Shown one piece after another: positions 17,776 through 26,321 of a stretch of DNA of 64,000 nucleotides (the first letter of the stretch is position 1; every line of letters starts with the position of its first letter). The position numbers were made by a program, and so were the translations under genes. The stretch comes from Bacillota bacterium. GTDB lineage: Bacteria; Bacillota; Limnochordia; DTU087; JAAYGB01. Location: the NCBI GenBank assembly GCA_012727955.1, contig JAAYGB010000014.1, positions 20,679 through 84,678 of the forward strand, given 5' to 3'. Under the pieces are notes generated by a model, which searched no databases, was not told the origin of the DNA, and was given only the letters and a program-made list of their open reading frames with translations.

Positions 17776-18540
17776 TTACCGGGGATCGGGAAGGGCCGCT
17801 TCTCCTTGGATTTCATCGATTAGCTCCTTGACCTCATCGATGGTCTCGGGGTATCCGGTAACGGCCAGGCCAATGGCGCCTTCACTACCGCCGATGCCTC
17901 CCGCGGAGACCGCCACTGCTTCAACGTCAAAGAGCAGTTCCAGGGCCTCGACTTCGGTAATAATCTCGCCACCAACCATGGGATACATTCCCACCTTAAG
18001 GCCGGTACACTCGTCGAGACGGGAGATGCCCAGGGTTTGCACCGCCAAGGGAACGGAAGGAATCAGTTTCTCCAAACTAACGGGCACCACCAAATGGGCA
18101 CCACTGGCGTACACCGTGCCTAGGGCCGCTCCACAGGTACCGGCGGTAGGGGATCCCACCAAGACACCGGCATTACCCTCAAGGTCGATGGCGTTAGCCC
18201 CTTTGATAAACACATCATCGGCAGTAAAGTTGGCCAGGGCTTCCAGCCATGGGGTGGAGCTAGTGGTACCCTTTTCCAGCACGATGGTAGGTAGACGGGA
18301 ATCGCTGTCGGTGACGGTCCACTGGCCTCCCGCGACAATTCCCGCAGCATAGCGGCCCTTGTCGATGGGTTGACCGGTGAGCTCTTCAGCAATAAAGCCG
18401 TTGGTGGTTCCATACCCAATGATAATGGTACCCTCGGCCAGGGCCTGCTGGACGCAGGGCAAGGCGGCGACGCCCTTGGCGATGAGGCGCTTGCCTTCGG
18501 CGGAGGTAAGGACGAAACCGAAGGTCTTGGTCTGTGGCAT
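17776..18540 (-). CDS. Conserved-looking hypothetical protein, function unknown
   Basis: A 254-residue protein I do not recognise. It is glycine-rich with alternating beta/alpha character and distinct blocks: GTIIIGYGTTNGFIAEEL (residues about 40-58), DDVFIKGANAIDLEGNAGVLVG (split by a turn) and TAGTCGAALGTVYASGAH, ending in a helical acidic tail. The block order is reminiscent of the NagB/RpiA/CoA-transferase-like (ISOCOT) fold, but that is a guess. No signal peptide or membrane segment, so cytoplasmic. ATG 18540 has aaaggagtg 8 bases away; the GTG at 18549 lies within that site. It follows a small gene by 5 bases in the same operon. Confidence 0.75.
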   Translation of the reverse strand: MPQTKTFGFVLTSAEGKRLIAKGVAALPCVQQALAEGTIIIGYGTTNGFIAEELTGQPIDKGRYAAGIVAGGQWTVTDSDSRLPTIVLEKGTTSSTPWLEALANFTADDVFIKGANAIDLEGNAGVLVGSPTAGTCGAALGTVYASGAHLVVPVSLEKLIPSVPLAVQTLGISRLDECTGLKVGMYPMVGGEIITEVEALELLFDVEAVAVSAGGIGGSEGAIGLAVTGYPETIDEVKELIDEIQGEAALPDPR

Positions 18541-18545
18541 GTCGG

Positions 18546-18767
18546 TCACTCCTTTGTTTTATTGGTTAGGTCCTGCAGATAAACCTTGCAAACGTGATTG
18601 AACTCCCGCTGCGCTCGGATAATCACGTTGCTGGCTTCTTCTTTGTAGTCCCTAATCGGTCCGGTGTCGAAGAGATTGACATCAATCAGTTCCATTAGTT
18701 CCGTCAACTTTTGATTTACGCTTCGCTGCAGCTCAGCAATTTGCTCCCAGGTTTTCCCATAGTTCAA
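18546..18767 (-). CDS. Small helical hypothetical protein, upstream partner of the 254-residue unknown
   Basis: A 73-residue charged, helical protein (TWEQIAELQRSVNQKLTEL near the start, ending DLTNKTKE). The TTG at 18767 is preferred because agaaggggg lies 9 bases upstream; the reading frame stays open up to a GTG at 18815, but that start has a weaker site. The ribosome site of the next gene overlaps its stop, so the two are probably coupled. I do not recognise the family; coiled-coil or helical bundle packing against the partner is possible. Confidence 0.5.
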   Translation of the reverse strand: MNYGKTWEQIAELQRSVNQKLTELMELIDVNLFDTGPIRDYKEEASNVIIRAQREFNHVCKVYLQDLTNKTKE

Positions 18768-19052
18768 ATGCTGAAGCCCCCTTCTACTTATGTTGCTTGA
18801 TAGTATCGAAAACACCTCGTGCAGGTGACATGTCCTTTACCGTCATTATTTCAACAAAGTGGAATCCCATACCTTTTTTCCCAAGGGGCAGGAGGAAAGT
18901 GATACTGGGCAGGGAATTATTGGTCCCACTTCTTCGATGTGAGTTGTTTACCCCTTGTAGGCACAATATACATAAAATGAGAGTCATGAAGGATAGGCCG
19001 GCGGCTGTACCCGTCGGTATTGGCACAGCTAGAGAATGAGGTGGTAGTGGTT

Positions 19053-20162
19053 ATGGCACGAAAAATTAGAATTGGAGTGGTCTTTGGCGGCCGTTCCGGA
19101 GAGCATGAGGTGTCCCTAACGTCGGCTCGGTCGGTACTTAAGTATCTGGATCGGGAGCGGTATGAGGTGATCCCCATCGGGATCGACAAGGCCGGTCGCT
19201 GGTTGATGGGGGAAGGGGCCCTGCCCGCGCTGGAAAGCCGCCTTGATACCGACTTGCTTCCCGTTTCTCTCCTACCGGATCCCACCAGTCAGAAGCTGGT
19301 GAGCATCGATGAGGCCAAGATTTCCGAAGTGATCCAGGAGGAGCTGGACGTGATCTTCCCGGTACTCCACGGCACCTATGGAGAGGATGGCAGTATTCAA
19401 GGGCTCTTTGAACTGGCCAACATTGCCTATGTGGGCGCAGGGGTTACCGCTTCAGCAGTGGCCATGGACAAAGCGATGACCAAGGCCCTTTTGGAGGCCC
19501 ATGGTCTGCCGCAGCTGCCCTATCTGGTGGTGTTGCGATGGCAATGGGAGACTCAGCCCGAGGAGGTCCTGGCCCGGGTCAAGGAGGAACTGGGCTTTCC
19601 CTGCTTCGTTAAACCCGCCAACCTGGGCTCCAGCGTTGGGATCAGCAAGGCCCATGATCGAGAAAGCCTTGAGGCGGCCATCAACTTGGCCTGTCAATTT
19701 GACCGGAAACTAGTGATTGAGCAAGGCGCTCCCCCCAGTCGAGAGGTGGAGTGTGCAGTTCTGGGTAATGACCACCCCAAGGCTTCGGTGTTGGGGGAGA
19801 TTGTCCCCGATCGGGAGTTTTATGATTATGCCGCCAAGTATGAAGACAGTGACTCCCAATTGATTATCCCCGCCAGGATCAGTGAAAAGGCCACAGAGGA
19901 AGTACGTAATTTGGCATTGCAGGTCTACAAGGCAGTGGACTGCGCGGGTATGGCCCGGGTAGACTTTTTTGTCGGGATCGAGGACGAGAAGGTCTATGTC
20001 AATGAAATTAACACCATTCCCGGCTTTACCCCGATCAGCATGTTCCCCAAGCTCTGGGAAGTGTCGGGTCTGAGTTATCCCCAGCTTCTGGATCGATTGG
20101 TGGAGTTAGCTCTAGAGCGGCACCAGGACAAACAACGCAATCGCACCAGCTACCTAGACTGA
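19053..20162 (+). CDS. ddl: D-alanine--D-alanine ligase
   Basis: A 369-residue ATP-grasp ligase that joins two D-alanines for the peptidoglycan pentapeptide. Seen are GVVFGGRSGEHEVSLTSARSV at the N-terminus, FPVLHGTYGEDGSIQGLFEL, the ATP-grasp region FPCFVKPANLGSSVGISKA and the metal site VNEINTIPGFTPISMFP. The ATG at 19053 has aggtgg upstream; the in-frame TTG at 19020 is not supported. The tyrosine in the substrate loop region (YAAKYEDSDSQLI) suggests the D-Ala-D-Ala rather than the D-Ala-D-Lac type. It stands alone before the dnaD-dnaB pair. Confidence 0.96.
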   Translation: MARKIRIGVVFGGRSGEHEVSLTSARSVLKYLDRERYEVIPIGIDKAGRWLMGEGALPALESRLDTDLLPVSLLPDPTSQKLVSIDEAKISEVIQEELDVIFPVLHGTYGEDGSIQGLFELANIAYVGAGVTASAVAMDKAMTKALLEAHGLPQLPYLVVLRWQWETQPEEVLARVKEELGFPCFVKPANLGSSVGISKAHDRESLEAAINLACQFDRKLVIEQGAPPSREVECAVLGNDHPKASVLGEIVPDREFYDYAAKYEDSDSQLIIPARISEKATEEVRNLALQVYKAVDCAGMARVDFFVGIEDEKVYVNEINTIPGFTPISMFPKLWEVSGLSYPQLLDRLVELALERHQDKQRNRTSYLD

Positions 20163-20296
20163 GGACGGGGACCATGGCTAGGTGGGGGCAGGACAAGACT
20201 GTGGAATTGGCGAAGTGATGAATACCAGTCAATTCTACCCGGCGGATGTTGTGGTCTTTGCCGCGGCAAACGAGCTCTGATCAGAGGATGATTAGC

Positions 20297-20974
20297 TTGA
20301 ATTCTGAGTGGACTTGGAATGTAAGGCAAAACACACGCCAAATCACGGTGCCGGAATCTCTCTTGCTTGACTACAAACAACGGGTTGGCCTTGATGGAGT
20401 GATCGTCTGGATCTATCTCCAGCTGTTGAGCCACACCCTGCAGCAGGGTGAAGCCGTTGATGTCCTCAGTTGGCTGCAGGATCAACTGGAGTGGGACAGT
20501 TTTCGGGTGCAGCAGGGCTTTTGCCTGTTGGTGGAAAACAACCTTGTCTCCGTGGAGGGACAGACCTGCACTCTGTTGTATCCCCAGGAGGCTCCCGGGG
20601 ACGGGATGGAACAGGTTCCCCCCGACTTTCCCTCGGAGGCTGCGGTGCTGGAAGGACTTCCCGAAGGGCGCCTGCCCCAGACCAATTCCGGGGACCTGAG
20701 GCGGGAGGCCTTAGAGGCTGACGTGGCCGCGGTGGTGGATGTCTATGAAAAACGTTTAGGCACCTTGAGCCCGATGCAAAGGGCCAAACTGCGATTTTGG
20801 TTGGAGGCCAAGGGTGTAGCCGCCGATGTAATTGCCTATGCCGTGGACTATGTGACCAAGCGTAACTCCTTGGCTTCACTCCATACCATTGAACAACAAT
20901 TGCGCCAGTGGTATGTTCAGGGTGTCAGGGATTTTCGGGGATTGTTAGAAATTTTGAGGACAGAAGAGTTGTAG
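20297..20974 (+). CDS. DnaD-domain replication protein
   Basis: A 225-residue protein. The N-terminal part (about residues 15-95) looks like a winged helix of the DnaD type (LLLDYKQRVGLDGVIVWIYLQLL), then a variable linker, then a DnaD/DnaB C-terminal domain (YEKRLGTLSPMQRAKLRFWLEAKGV, ending in RQWYVQGVRD). DnaD proteins help load the replicative helicase onto DNA in Bacillota. It lies 10 bases before dnaB, fitting that role. TTG 20297 is placed 9 bases behind agagg; the ATG at 20288 would touch that site and give three more residues. Confidence 0.85.
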   Translation: MNSEWTWNVRQNTRQITVPESLLLDYKQRVGLDGVIVWIYLQLLSHTLQQGEAVDVLSWLQDQLEWDSFRVQQGFCLLVENNLVSVEGQTCTLLYPQEAPGDGMEQVPPDFPSEAAVLEGLPEGRLPQTNSGDLRREALEADVAAVVDVYEKRLGTLSPMQRAKLRFWLEAKGVAADVIAYAVDYVTKRNSLASLHTIEQQLRQWYVQGVRDFRGLLEILRTEEL

Positions 20975-20984
20975 AGGTGAGACT

Positions 20985-22391
20985 ATGGCGGTAAGACCAA
21001 AGGACATAGAAGCTCCCCAGGAGCCGCTGACGGATCTGTCTGCGGAAAGGCGGGTCTTAGGGATCCTTGTCAGACATCCAGAACAGGCCGATGCCGTCGT
21101 CGACCGCTTGTCTCCCGAACACTTCTCCCATGAAACCCATCGGACCATTTACCGAGCGATCCTTGACAGCTACACCAAAACCGGTAGGGTGTCTTATACC
21201 CAGCTGTATCGCAGCCTCAGCCGAGAGGGCCACATTCCCGACCTGGAGACGGTGCTGATGGGACTGACTCAGGCCTTTATTAGTGTTGCGGAGTTAGCCC
21301 CCAGTGTTGAAATCCTGGTGGAGAAACGGGCCAAACGCAAACTGATGGAGGCCACGGAGCAGATTCAGCGGATGCTCCTCATCGATGAGGAGCTATCCCT
21401 GGAGGAATGCAAGTCCATGGCCCAGGAGCTGATCTTTGCCGCTACCCAGGCGGGGGCCGACGAGTCCGATGCCAAGGATCTGCTGGAAGTGCTGAACAAG
21501 TGTTTCTCCAATTTGCTGGAACGCCAGCAGGGAATCAGTACCTATGGGTTGTCGGTGCGATTTCCCTCCATCGATGCCTTCACTACAGGTTTTAAGAAGA
21601 AGGACTTAATCATTCTGGCGGCCCGTCCCAGTATGGGAAAGACCGCCTTGGCTTTGAACTTTGCCACCAATGTGGCTAAGCGGGACATTCCCGTCTTGAT
21701 CTTTAGTTTGGAGATGGACGATGAGCAAATCGGTGACCGGATTGTCCTCAGTGAATTGATGCGATTTAGGCCCTCCGGTCAGGAGATTACCTCCTTTGAT
21801 TACTCCACGAAACTTGATCCCGACCAGTTCGAAAAGGTGCAAAGCATCTATAACGAGCTGTACAGCTTGCCGATTAAGATCGTAGACCGCCGGGGCTTGA
21901 CGGCTGCGGAGATCCGGGCCAAGGCCCGGCAGGTGAAGGCGGAGCTGCCGGAGTTGGGACTGATCATCATCGACTACCTACAGCTGATTAAACCTCCCCC
22001 GGGCTCCAACAAGAACTGGGCCCTGGTGGTCGGTGAGATTGTGCGGGAAATTCGGGATCTGGCGGGAGAATTGGATGTGCCGATTATCATGTTGTCCCAG
22101 CTCAATCGCGGCGTAGAGAGTCGAGACAATAAGCGCCCGATGATGTCGGACCTGCGGGATAGTGGAAACATCGAGGAATTTGCCGACGTGATTATGTTCC
22201 TGTATCGAGACGACTATTACTATCCTGAGCAAGCGGCAGAAAACGGGACCCAGGGACAGGTAGAGGTTATTTTCGCTAAGCAGCGGCGGGGTCCCACCGG
22301 TAAGGTCACCCTGCGGTTTATCAAGGAGTACACCAGGTTTGTGGAGGAGGCTCCCATCCCCGCGGGGGAGGCGGGCCCTCCCGTCAACTAA
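20985..22391 (+). CDS. dnaB: Replicative DNA helicase
   Basis: A 468-residue hexameric DnaB-family helicase (called DnaC in B. subtilis). It has the N-terminal helical domain (LSAERRVLGILVRHPEQADAVVDRL), linker helix, and RecA-like domain with Walker A AARPSMGKTALALNFA, Walker B LIIIDYLQLI and the DNA-binding SDLRDSGNIEEFADV stretch. It unwinds DNA at the replication fork. The dnaD-dnaB adjacency forms a primosome unit; no dnaI-type loader is visible nearby. Confidence 0.97.
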   Translation: MAVRPKDIEAPQEPLTDLSAERRVLGILVRHPEQADAVVDRLSPEHFSHETHRTIYRAILDSYTKTGRVSYTQLYRSLSREGHIPDLETVLMGLTQAFISVAELAPSVEILVEKRAKRKLMEATEQIQRMLLIDEELSLEECKSMAQELIFAATQAGADESDAKDLLEVLNKCFSNLLERQQGISTYGLSVRFPSIDAFTTGFKKKDLIILAARPSMGKTALALNFATNVAKRDIPVLIFSLEMDDEQIGDRIVLSELMRFRPSGQEITSFDYSTKLDPDQFEKVQSIYNELYSLPIKIVDRRGLTAAEIRAKARQVKAELPELGLIIIDYLQLIKPPPGSNKNWALVVGEIVREIRDLAGELDVPIIMLSQLNRGVESRDNKRPMMSDLRDSGNIEEFADVIMFLYRDDYYYPEQAAENGTQGQVEVIFAKQRRGPTGKVTLRFIKEYTRFVEEAPIPAGEAGPPVN

Positions 22392-22405
22392 GGAGATGAG
22401 CAAAG

Positions 22406-22597
22406 CTGGAAGCCTTTGATGCTCGCGGCGATTTGGAGGCTTGTGGGATTAGTCTGCTGGCTGCCATTCACCGGTTGGAGCAGCAGGGGGTCCTCAGCCA
22501 GACCCAAGCGGAGCAATTGTCGGAGCTGTTGGAACAACTAGATCAGCTGACGATGGCCGAGATGCAAGAGCGCATCGAAGAGATTCTCGGGAGCTAA
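22406..22597 (+). CDS. Small acidic helical protein with likely CTG start
   Basis: An open frame of 63 codons directly behind dnaB, rich in Leu, Glu and Gln (GVLSQTQAEQLSELLEQLDQL near the middle, ending RIEEILGS), with codon choice like the flanking genes. There is no ATG, GTG or TTG near the ribosome site; aaggag (22390-22395) overlaps the dnaB stop and lies 10 bases before a CTG at 22406. The frame has a TGA two codons upstream, so the start must be here or at the TTG at 22433. I do not recognise the family. Confidence 0.5.
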   Translation: MEAFDARGDLEACGISLLAAIHRLEQQGVLSQTQAEQLSELLEQLDQLTMAEMQERIEEILGS

Positions 22598-22716
22598 TTC
22601 CCCTTTTGGGTCCTCAGGAAACATATGGACGAAAACCCAACATATATTGGTAGTTAGAGGTAGTCTCAGTAGGCAAGGGCAAAGGTGTTGCTCCTTGTCA
22701 ACAAGGAGGTGATGGC

Positions 22717-23727
22717 GTGTCGACTCTATCGCTCCTGGTGCAGCGGTGGACCAAGGTTGTCGGGGTAGTTTTGGTATTGGGAATTATCGTAGCAATTACT
22801 TTGGTGGAAGCCAATATGGTCAATCGGGTGACGGTAGTAGTGGACGGTGAACCCGTGGAGGTCCGGACAGTCCGCACCACCGTGGCGGGGGTTTTGGATC
22901 AGATGGGTTTGGCCCCTCGGGTTTCCGACGGGGTGACACCGGCGCTCACGGAGACCATTGCCGATGGAGCCAGGATCGAAATCAATACCGCCTTTCCCGT
23001 CACCGTGACTACGGCGGAGTCCAGCTACCGGGTGCAAACTCCCGGCGGCACCGTTGCCAGTTTGCTGGATAAGCTGGGGATTGAGCTATCTGATCTGGAC
23101 CGGGTAACTCCAGGGCTCTCCCACTTGGTTCAGCCCCGGGATGAAATTCGAGTGGTTCGGGTTAACAAGTCCCTGGTGACGGAGACGGAGCCCATCGCCT
23201 ACGAGGTGCTGCGTTGGGCAGAGCCCAATCTGGAGAAGGGCAAGACGGCAATCCTGCGAGAGGGCCGAGAGGGAGTACGGGAGCTGGTGTATGAAGTTAC
23301 CACCGAGGATGGTAAGGAAGTAGATCGGGTTCTGGTCTCCAACACCGTTGCCCAAGAACCCCGCAACAAGATCATCGGTATTGGTACTAAGATTGTGGTG
23401 CGGACGTTGATGACGGCCAACGGCCCCATTCGGTATACCGATGTCTTGGAGATGGAGGCCACGGCCTATTACCCGGGACCGGAAAGTACCGGTGTTTACG
23501 CGGACGGCATCACCGCCACGGGAGAAGTGGCGGGACACGGCATCGTCGCGGTGGACCCCAGAGTGATTCCCTTGGGGACCCGGTTGTTTATTCCCGGCTA
23601 TGGGGTTGCCCTGGCCGCGGATGTCGGCGGAGCCATTAAGGGTCACCGCATTGATTTGTGCTTTGATACCTATCGGGAAGCCGTGCATTTTGGCAGAAGA
23701 ATGCTGAAAGTATATGTCTTAGAATGA
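22717..23727 (+). CDS. yabE: YabE-like wall protein: DUF348 repeats, G5 and 3D domains
   Basis: A 336-residue exported protein: signal anchor (VVGVVLVLGIIVAITLV, residues about 14-30), two DUF348 repeats (about 37-145), a G5 domain (about 150-230) and a C-terminal 3D domain with the three aspartates (YADGITATGEVAGHG, VAVDPRVIPLGT, AADVGGAIKGHRIDL). The 3D domain is shared with lytic transglycosylases such as MltA and stationary-phase survival proteins, so it probably cleaves peptidoglycan. GTG start has a near-perfect aaggaggtgatg. Its place before rsmA matches B. subtilis, but rnmV, normally between them, is absent. Confidence 0.93.
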   Translation: MSTLSLLVQRWTKVVGVVLVLGIIVAITLVEANMVNRVTVVVDGEPVEVRTVRTTVAGVLDQMGLAPRVSDGVTPALTETIADGARIEINTAFPVTVTTAESSYRVQTPGGTVASLLDKLGIELSDLDRVTPGLSHLVQPRDEIRVVRVNKSLVTETEPIAYEVLRWAEPNLEKGKTAILREGREGVRELVYEVTTEDGKEVDRVLVSNTVAQEPRNKIIGIGTKIVVRTLMTANGPIRYTDVLEMEATAYYPGPESTGVYADGITATGEVAGHGIVAVDPRVIPLGTRLFIPGYGVALAADVGGAIKGHRIDLCFDTYREAVHFGRRMLKVYVLE

Positions 23728-23734
23728 GTAGCTA

Positions 23735-23767
23735 CAGGGCGGCGAAGTTAAGCGCGCCCTGTTTCTT
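23735..23767 (+). terminator. Rho-independent terminator after yabE
   Basis: CAGGGCG (23735-23741) pairs with CGCCCTG (23755-23761), followed by TTTCTTCT. Confidence 0.75.
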
Positions 23768-23810
23768 CTATCCAGGAATTTGGAGAAAATAGCAGCGGAT
23801 GTGATTTGTC

Positions 23811-24797
23811 GTGACCATCGAACTAACTAGTCCTACGCAGGTACTTCGTTTTCTCGAATCCCAGGGCATCCACCTCAAGCGAAGTCTGGGGCAAAACTTT
23901 TTGGTGGATGCCAATTATGTCCAGCGGATCCTAACGGCCGCGGACCTTGATCCCTCCGATACAGTGATCGAAATCGGACCGGGAGTGGGAGTGTTAACCC
24001 TCCAGCTGGCCCAGAGGGTCAAGAAGGTAATTTGCATTGAAGTGGACGGGGAGATGATTCAAGCCCTAAGGGCAGTACTGGCCGGGGTGGACAATGTCAC
24101 CCTGGTGCATCGGGATGTGCTGCAGGTGGATTGGCCGGAGCTGTTGGCCCAGCAGGGGATTGATCGGTTTAAGGTGGTGGCCAACCTGCCCTACTACATC
24201 ACCACACCGGTGCTGACGATGCTGTTGGAACAGGGCCTGCCGGTGACGGAGCTGGTGGTGATGGTGCAGCGGGAAGTGGCCCAGCGGATGGTAGCCAGCC
24301 CCGGTACCAAGGACTACGGTGCCTTTAGTGTCTTTACCCAGTTCTACAGCAGCCCCAGGATTGTGACCATCGTTCCGCCCACGGTATTCTTGCCGCCGCC
24401 GAAGGTGCATTCCGCGGTGGTGGCCCTAGATGTGGCCGGTCATCGGCTGCCCTTTGCCGTTGGCGATCCCAAGACCTTCTTTCAGATCGTCAGGGCTGCC
24501 TTCGGGCAAAGGCGAAAGATGCTGCGGCGGGCCCTGCGGGGGCTTCCCTGGCGGGAATTGACCCCGGAGGTTATTACCCAGTGGCTGGAAGCAGCCAACA
24601 TCGAACCCACTCGCCGGGGGGAAACCCTCAGCCTAGAGGAATTTGCCCTTTTGAATCGCCTGTTGCCCCGTTATCTCAAGACAACTACATCCAAGAACAG
24701 TGAGGCCGACGACAATGATTCCCACTCACTTCATCAGTCCCGCCATCGGAAAAGTGACTTTGGCCCAGATGATGGAGAGCATCCAGAGCTACATTGA
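23811..24797 (+). CDS. rsmA: 16S rRNA dimethyladenosine transferase
   Basis: A 328-residue KsgA/RsmA, which dimethylates two adjacent adenosines in the 3' hairpin of 16S rRNA using S-adenosylmethionine. Motifs: LGQNFLVDANYVQRIL, VIEIGPGVGVLTLQLA (SAM loop) and VANLPYYITTPVL (catalytic NLPY). The product runs about 35 residues beyond the normal end (FALLNRLLP region), and this low-complexity, Ser/His/Asp-rich tail overlaps the next gene by 83 bases. The GTG at 23811 has no good ribosome site. The tail may be genuine or reflect a lost stop or frameshift near 24690. Confidence 0.95.
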   Translation: MTIELTSPTQVLRFLESQGIHLKRSLGQNFLVDANYVQRILTAADLDPSDTVIEIGPGVGVLTLQLAQRVKKVICIEVDGEMIQALRAVLAGVDNVTLVHRDVLQVDWPELLAQQGIDRFKVVANLPYYITTPVLTMLLEQGLPVTELVVMVQREVAQRMVASPGTKDYGAFSVFTQFYSSPRIVTIVPPTVFLPPPKVHSAVVALDVAGHRLPFAVGDPKTFFQIVRAAFGQRRKMLRRALRGLPWRELTPEVITQWLEAANIEPTRRGETLSLEEFALLNRLLPRYLKTTTSKNSEADDNDSHSLHQSRHRKSDFGPDDGEHPELH

Positions 24798-25197
24798 AGC
24801 GGAGCCCAAGGCGCAGTACAACATTATCATTGGAACCGATTCACTGTACAGTGAGAAGGCTACCTCCTTTGTCACCGCGATTATCGTCCATCGTTTGGGT
24901 AAAGGTGCCCGCTATTTCTACCACCGGGACACCGAATGGGTTGGTCCCAGCCTGAGGCAGCGCATTTTCCTTGAGGCCTCCCGCAGTCTAGCCGTTGGTG
25001 GTGCAGTGATGAACTACCTCGGTAAGACGGATCATGCCGACTTGAGTATCGAAATCCACTTAGATATCGGAACCAACGGTGATACCAAGGATCTCATCCG
25101 GGAGGTCGTCGGGATGGTGGTAGGCAGCGGGTTCGATGCCCGCATCAAGCCCGACTCCTTTGGCGCGTCCAAAGTGGCCGATCGATTTACCCGGTAA
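24715..25197 (+). CDS. YkuK-like ribonuclease H-fold protein
   Basis: A 160-residue protein resembling the YkuK family (RNase H-like fold). Seen are YNIIIGTDSLY near residue 40, FYHRDTEWVGPSLRQRIFLEASRSL and LSIEIHLDIGTNGDTKDLIREVVGMV, spaced acidic residues that would form the metal site. Enzyme activity is not demonstrated for the family. ATG 24715 lies in the end of rsmA; an alternative GTG at 24700 adds five residues. The overlap of 83 bases suggests coupled translation. B. subtilis has yabG at this place instead. Confidence 0.8.
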   Translation: MIPTHFISPAIGKVTLAQMMESIQSYIEAEPKAQYNIIIGTDSLYSEKATSFVTAIIVHRLGKGARYFYHRDTEWVGPSLRQRIFLEASRSLAVGGAVMNYLGKTDHADLSIEIHLDIGTNGDTKDLIREVVGMVVGSGFDARIKPDSFGASKVADRFTR

Positions 25198-25251
25198 GCT
25201 GGGTTCATCTTCTTGCTTTGCTGGTTACTTAACTCTATACCCCTCATTCCA

Positions 25252-25321
25252 GCTACCCCTAGCTCCTTGCGGCAAAGTCCCGGTTCCCAGGCCGAGACTT
25301 TGCTCATAGGCTAGGGGTAGC
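25252..25321 (+). other. Long two-tier hairpin, structured RNA or terminator
   Basis: Outer stem GCTACCCCTAGC (25252-25263) pairs perfectly with GCTAGGGGTAGC (25310-25321); inner stem GCAAAGTC (25272-25279) pairs with GACTTTGC (25296-25303); CGG/CCG closes further inside. The 70-base structure lies between ykuK and the amidase-fold gene and is followed by ATAGTATTTGTTT. The weak T tract makes it a possible terminator; the large upper part is unusual for one. Confidence 0.6.
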
Positions 25322-25394
25322 ATAGTATTTGTTTGCCGGACTGGATGCGGCGGCGTGGAGTCCTGAAGGTGCCTGAGAGCCAAGGGGCTCGACG

Positions 25395-26285
25395 ATGAAA
25401 GGGGTAAGGACAGTGAAAGCGTTTATGATCTATAATGGCCGAACCGTGGGGAGGCGGGATATGGACTTTACCTGCGAGGGAATCCCCACCCTTTCCTTGC
25501 GCCATTGTGCAGAAGTGTCCGGGGCCACCATCCGGTGGAAGCCGCGTACCCAGCGGGTACAACTATCCTACTGTGGCCGTAAACTGGACCTTTCTGTCTC
25601 AACGGGGGATTTGGCATCGGGTTTCGCTCAGAACTGGATCGAAGTACCGATGTTAGCGGATTTTCTCCAGGTTAACTGGCGGTTAGAGGAAAACAACAAG
25701 CTCTTGTTGATGGGGCGAAGGGAAGAATCCTTGGCAGGTAAGCGGATCGTCGTCGATGTGGGACCGGGAGGCGATGACGAGGATCAAGGACTAACCAGCA
25801 GCAAGGACCAACAGCCAGATTTTGTCATCGGGCGGGTCCTGGCGGGTCTGCTCCAGGTGGCCGGGGCTGAGGTAGTTACCACTTGGGGGCTGGAGACTTA
25901 TCCCTCGTTACAGGAACGACTGGGTATTGCCAGCTCCTTTGCCTATCATGCCTTCATATGTTTGCATTGTAATCATCATCCCTCTTCCAAGGCCCAGGGT
26001 ACCGAGGTCTATCATTATGAAAGTCATCCCAGTGCCCGGTTAGCCATGTATACTCTCAATCAACTGGTGGAAGAGTTGGGAACGAGGAATCGGGGGGTAA
26101 AGGAAGCAGGCTTTTATCTGCTGCGGCAATTGCCAGAGCCGGCGCTCCTGTTGAAGGTGGGCTTTTTGAGCAATCCCCAGGACGGGAAAATTCTTCGGGA
26201 GCCCCAGGGTCAGTATCGCAGTGCCGCAGCCATCTTCCGGGGGATCCGAGAATTTTTTGAAGAAAAACCACCGCGAAGACCTTGA
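25395..26285 (+). CDS. Amidase_3-fold protein with substituted catalytic residues (probable pseudoenzyme)
   Basis: A 296-residue protein. Residues about 20-110 resemble the copper amine oxidase N-terminal-like stalk domain found on wall proteins; residues 115-290 are an N-acetylmuramoyl-L-alanine amidase type 3 fold (IVVDVGPGG, FICLHCNHH, NRGVKEAGFYLLRQL, VGFLSNPQD). Two key positions are changed: the first zinc histidine of DPGHGG is P124 (DVGPGG), and the catalytic glutamate before GFLSN is K254 (LLKVGFLSN). H191 is kept; the glutamate ligand is not evident. There is no signal peptide. Hydrolysis is therefore unlikely; a wall-binding or regulatory role in the spore is inference. Start ATG 25395 has aagggg 8 bases upstream; GTG 25413 is an alternative. 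Confidence 0.8.
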   Translation: MKGVRTVKAFMIYNGRTVGRRDMDFTCEGIPTLSLRHCAEVSGATIRWKPRTQRVQLSYCGRKLDLSVSTGDLASGFAQNWIEVPMLADFLQVNWRLEENNKLLLMGRREESLAGKRIVVDVGPGGDDEDQGLTSSKDQQPDFVIGRVLAGLLQVAGAEVVTTWGLETYPSLQERLGIASSFAYHAFICLHCNHHPSSKAQGTEVYHYESHPSARLAMYTLNQLVEELGTRNRGVKEAGFYLLRQLPEPALLLKVGFLSNPQDGKILREPQGQYRSAAAIFRGIREFFEEKPPRRP

Positions 26286-26321
26286 CATCTCTCTATCAGC
26301 TTTGGTAAACTAAAAAAATAT

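Noticed and set aside
18797..19039. 80-codon ORF ahead of ddl
   Set aside because: No ribosome site, no family features, and coding-like codon use is lacking; the 285-base gap 18768-19052 is otherwise without visible features.
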